Positions 8,320 through 10,000 of a stretch of 10,000 bases of DNA are shown here, one piece after another (position 1 is the stretch's first letter; every line of letters starts with the position of its first letter). Made by a program: the position numbers and the translations under genes. The stretch comes from Glandiceps talaboti. Taxonomy: Eukaryota; Hemichordata; Enteropneusta; Spengelidae. The stretch is from NCBI RefSeq assembly GCF_964340395.1, contig NC_135565.1:4759142-4769141 (forward strand), read 5' to 3'. The notes under the pieces were generated by a model. It searched no databases. It had not been told where the DNA came from and saw nothing but the letters and a program-made list of their open reading frames with translations.

Positions 8320-9020
8320 TCGAAGTTTGGAAATATTACCTCAGAGGCTATGAATAACCTAAAAATTGCCTAAATAGAAACAAAAAACTCCAGATCTGCC
8401 AGGGGGAAAACTCCTAGGACTCCCCCACCCCAGAGGTCACTCATGCATTAAACCAACAGTAAGATTCACCAAAATTGGCTTTAAGAATAAAACAACTTCC
8501 AAAGCTCCTAGGGGGAGATCCCCTAGGATCGCCCATATAAGAGTTGGACATATTTCAGTATCCAGTTCTTCCCTCCACCTCTTACTCTCTAGATGCTATC
8601 AAAAATTTATTTCAAAACATTTTCATTTGCTTTTTACATGCTGGTGCTGTCTTGTAAACCTCGGAAATTATTGTCTGAAAGTGTCTATGTGAATTGCCTA
8701 AACATTGCTTTAAGAGTAAAAATCTTCCAGGGCTTCTAGGGGGAGACCCCCTGCACCCCCCCCCCACACACACACGAGATGGACATGTCCTATTCTCAAA
8801 GCTCTTCCCTCCACCTCTTACTGTCTAAGAAACTTTATTTCAAAAATGTTTCAACCATATGTAGTTGTTTTTTATATGTTAGTGCTGTCTTGTTGTAAAG
8901 CTTGGAAATTATAGAGAGGTGTACACGCTTTCTCACTACCTTTCACTATCAAGATGCTATCAAACTCCCTTTGGAATATTTTTACAGTGTATAGTCAATG
9001 ATTACATGATAATGCCATCC
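8320..9020 (+). repeat. Diverged tandem repeat, ~229-bp unit with palindromic G5/C5 core
   Basis: Two nearly full units start at CTTTAAGA(A/G)TAAAA (8479 and 8708, period 229). Each has the same order: a CTAGGGGGAGA-type hairpin core, a GGACAT word, TTCCCTCCACCTCTTACT, ATTTCAAAA, a GTGCTGTCTTG word and GGAAATTAT. A truncated unit precedes them: TTTGGAAATATT and GCCTAAATAG, with a core at about 8399-8417. A partial unit follows, recognised by AGATGCTATCAAA at about 8951-8963. The core in unit 1 is a perfect 9-bp stem, TCCTAGGGG (8506-8514) with CCCCTAGGA (8520-8528). In unit 2 it is AGGGGG/CCCCCT (8738-8743 with 8747-8752). No reading frame spans the array. Confidence 0.75.
8755..8775 (+). repeat. 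C-run followed by short (CA)n
   Basis: An uninterrupted C run after the second hairpin core leads into about five CA units. It is an expansion inside the second tandem unit that the first unit lacks. Confidence 0.8.
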
Positions 9021-9105
9021 CTGGATCTCAGAGAGTATTTGCAAGATGGTCAGGCAGTCCATATTAAGCCACGATAAAAATACCTGTAATGCTAACATGA
9101 TATAT

Positions 9106-9239
9106 GGGAGGGGGGAGTCATCATGTTTTAGAATTGAGTGAAGGGGGGGGTCAATCTGTTTTCATTTTGACAGATAGGGGGGTCAGTGATTTTAGTCGGC
9201 ACCATGTAAAAAAAAATCTTAAACACCCCCCCCCCCCCC
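9106..9239 (+). repeat. G-tract array with 34-37 bp period, ending in C14
   Basis: Three G tracts (9106-9117, 9143-9150 and 9177-9182) are each followed closely by TCA and a T-rich stretch (ATGTTTTAG, CTGTTTTCA, GTGATTTTAG). They are spaced about 37 and 34 bp. After the third come A9 and then C14 (9226-9239), which could fold back on the G tracts. This has the look of a degenerate repeat element. Strand-specific G-quadruplex or hairpin structure is possible but inferred. Confidence 0.6.
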
Positions 9240-9479
9240 GACTGGAGAAACTGACCGATCTGTAATATTGGAGCTCACCAACCAAGTTGCCGATTTGCAT
9301 TTGCAGTGTGTCATGGCCTAAAACCTGTCATTGATGTTTATTTAAAAATCAAATATGTATTGAAACATAGTCTTTGTTTAGTTGCCTAAATATAACCCGT
9401 GTGTGATAGAACAGCGTCTTTTTACTCTCCTTATTACCCTGTGCGAAAACCAAAAAGAAAATTGTGGCAACAAAAGTAG
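9240..9479. other. Unassigned stretch inside the inverted-end segment
   Basis: I see no gene or clear repeat. A minus-strand octamer ATTTGCAT lies at 9293-9300. Confidence 0.4.
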
Positions 9480-9592
9480 GTGTTCAACATTGGCATAAAA
9501 AATCCGGATATCTCAAAGGAAAGAAAAAAAATTTGCCAGCATAGGCGAAGGCCCAAGCCCCCTCCCCCAGGATATCAAATAGTCCACGCCCT
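9480..9592 (-). repeat. G-rich repeat, right (inverted) copy
   Basis: Read on the minus strand it starts AGGGCGTGGACTATTTGATA, passes G5AG5 and GCTTGG, then T8 and T6 homopolymers separated by ATGC-containing words. This is the same layout as 7436-7600. It ends around the shared AAAAAATCCGGATAT, whose core is self-complementary. It serves as the right end of the putative element. Confidence 0.6.
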
Positions 9593-9902
9593 AATAGTAT
9601 TTATTACCACATAAGTAGGTCAGTTGGTAAATACCACCCATTGATTCATCCAAACCTTTAAACACATACATATGTGTGTTATTCACGTAGATATCCAATT
9701 ACCTACATACTTGAACTACCTGAACTTTGTAGAGATTACCATAACCCTAGGCAGTTTGCCTACAGGCAAATAGAATAACAAATCACAGAATTGGGTGAAT
9801 AACAATAAATTATCACCCGATTCAGCTGCTGCTTGGAGCTAAGCAATTCTCTTAAACTATAAATAACATTCCTCCTATACGAAATGAAGACATCCATTAA
9901 AA
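9593..9902. other. Unassigned stretch
   Basis: No gene seen. The inverted pair TTGCCTA/TAGGCAA does not extend further; short words such as GTGAATAACAATAAATTATCAC (9796-9817) form minor palindromes only. Confidence 0.35.
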
Positions 9903-10000
9903 ATGTATATGGTCTACCACAACACTTGATAATGCGTTCAGAGTTATCACACTATATATGTACATGTATATGGTCTACCACAACACTTTATAATGCGTTC
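9903..10000 (+). repeat. Tandem duplication, 61-bp period, running off the window
   Basis: A 37-bp segment at 9903-9939 (beginning ATGTATATGGTCTACCACAA) recurs at 9964-10000 with one mismatch. The window ends exactly at the end of the second shared segment, so the array probably continues. The near identity suggests recent duplication. Confidence 0.85.

Overview
The window looks like non-coding nuclear DNA from an animal, most likely a marine invertebrate. It is AT-rich. It has no long uninterrupted gene, no operon, no Shine-Dalgarno-led reading frames and no rRNA or tRNA gene. It does have what animal intergenic or intronic DNA usually has: long (AT)n, (CATA)n and (TC)n microsatellites, G and C homopolymers, diverged tandem repeats, inverted-repeat elements and isolated matches to GT/AG splice sites. 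The G-rich repeats around 7.4, 8.4-8.8 and 9.1-9.6 kb resemble anonymous repeats I associate with mollusc, amphioxus and hemichordate genomes. That lineage guess comes from memory, not from a search.

Layout. 1-910: a TATA-like box, a 61-bp-period duplication carrying a cluster of NK2-homeodomain-like motifs, then a weak two-exon candidate split by an (AAAC)n/(CATA)n microsatellite. 910-2250: little recognisable, then an AT-rich repeat block (1790-2115) with POU-octamer motifs and a strong 11-bp hairpin (2216-2239). 2935-3252: a GC- and CpG-richer island with a possible 3'-terminal exon, a GC box, a CRE-like site and a CTCF-like core. 3250-5760: mostly featureless, apart from a second copy of the octamer repeat (4174-4283). 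5760-6300: G10 and (TC)n tracts, a small GC-balanced reading frame, and a minus-strand exon candidate with a near-perfect splice donor. 6988-7105 and 7716-7817: two long pure (AT)n tracts, with a short protein-like reading frame after the first. 7436-9592: a 2.16-kb segment bounded by ~36-40 bp inverted repeats next to TA dinucleotides, containing a diverged ~229-bp tandem repeat and a G-tract array. 9903-10000: a second 61-bp-period duplication that runs off the window.

No gene product can be named with confidence. Each exon candidate rests on an open frame plus splice-site or composition evidence. Open frames of 60-100 codons are expected by chance somewhere in 10 kb of six-frame translation, so all gene calls are weak. 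The better-supported content is the repeats and the putative transposon-like element. I see no complete operating system of genes here.
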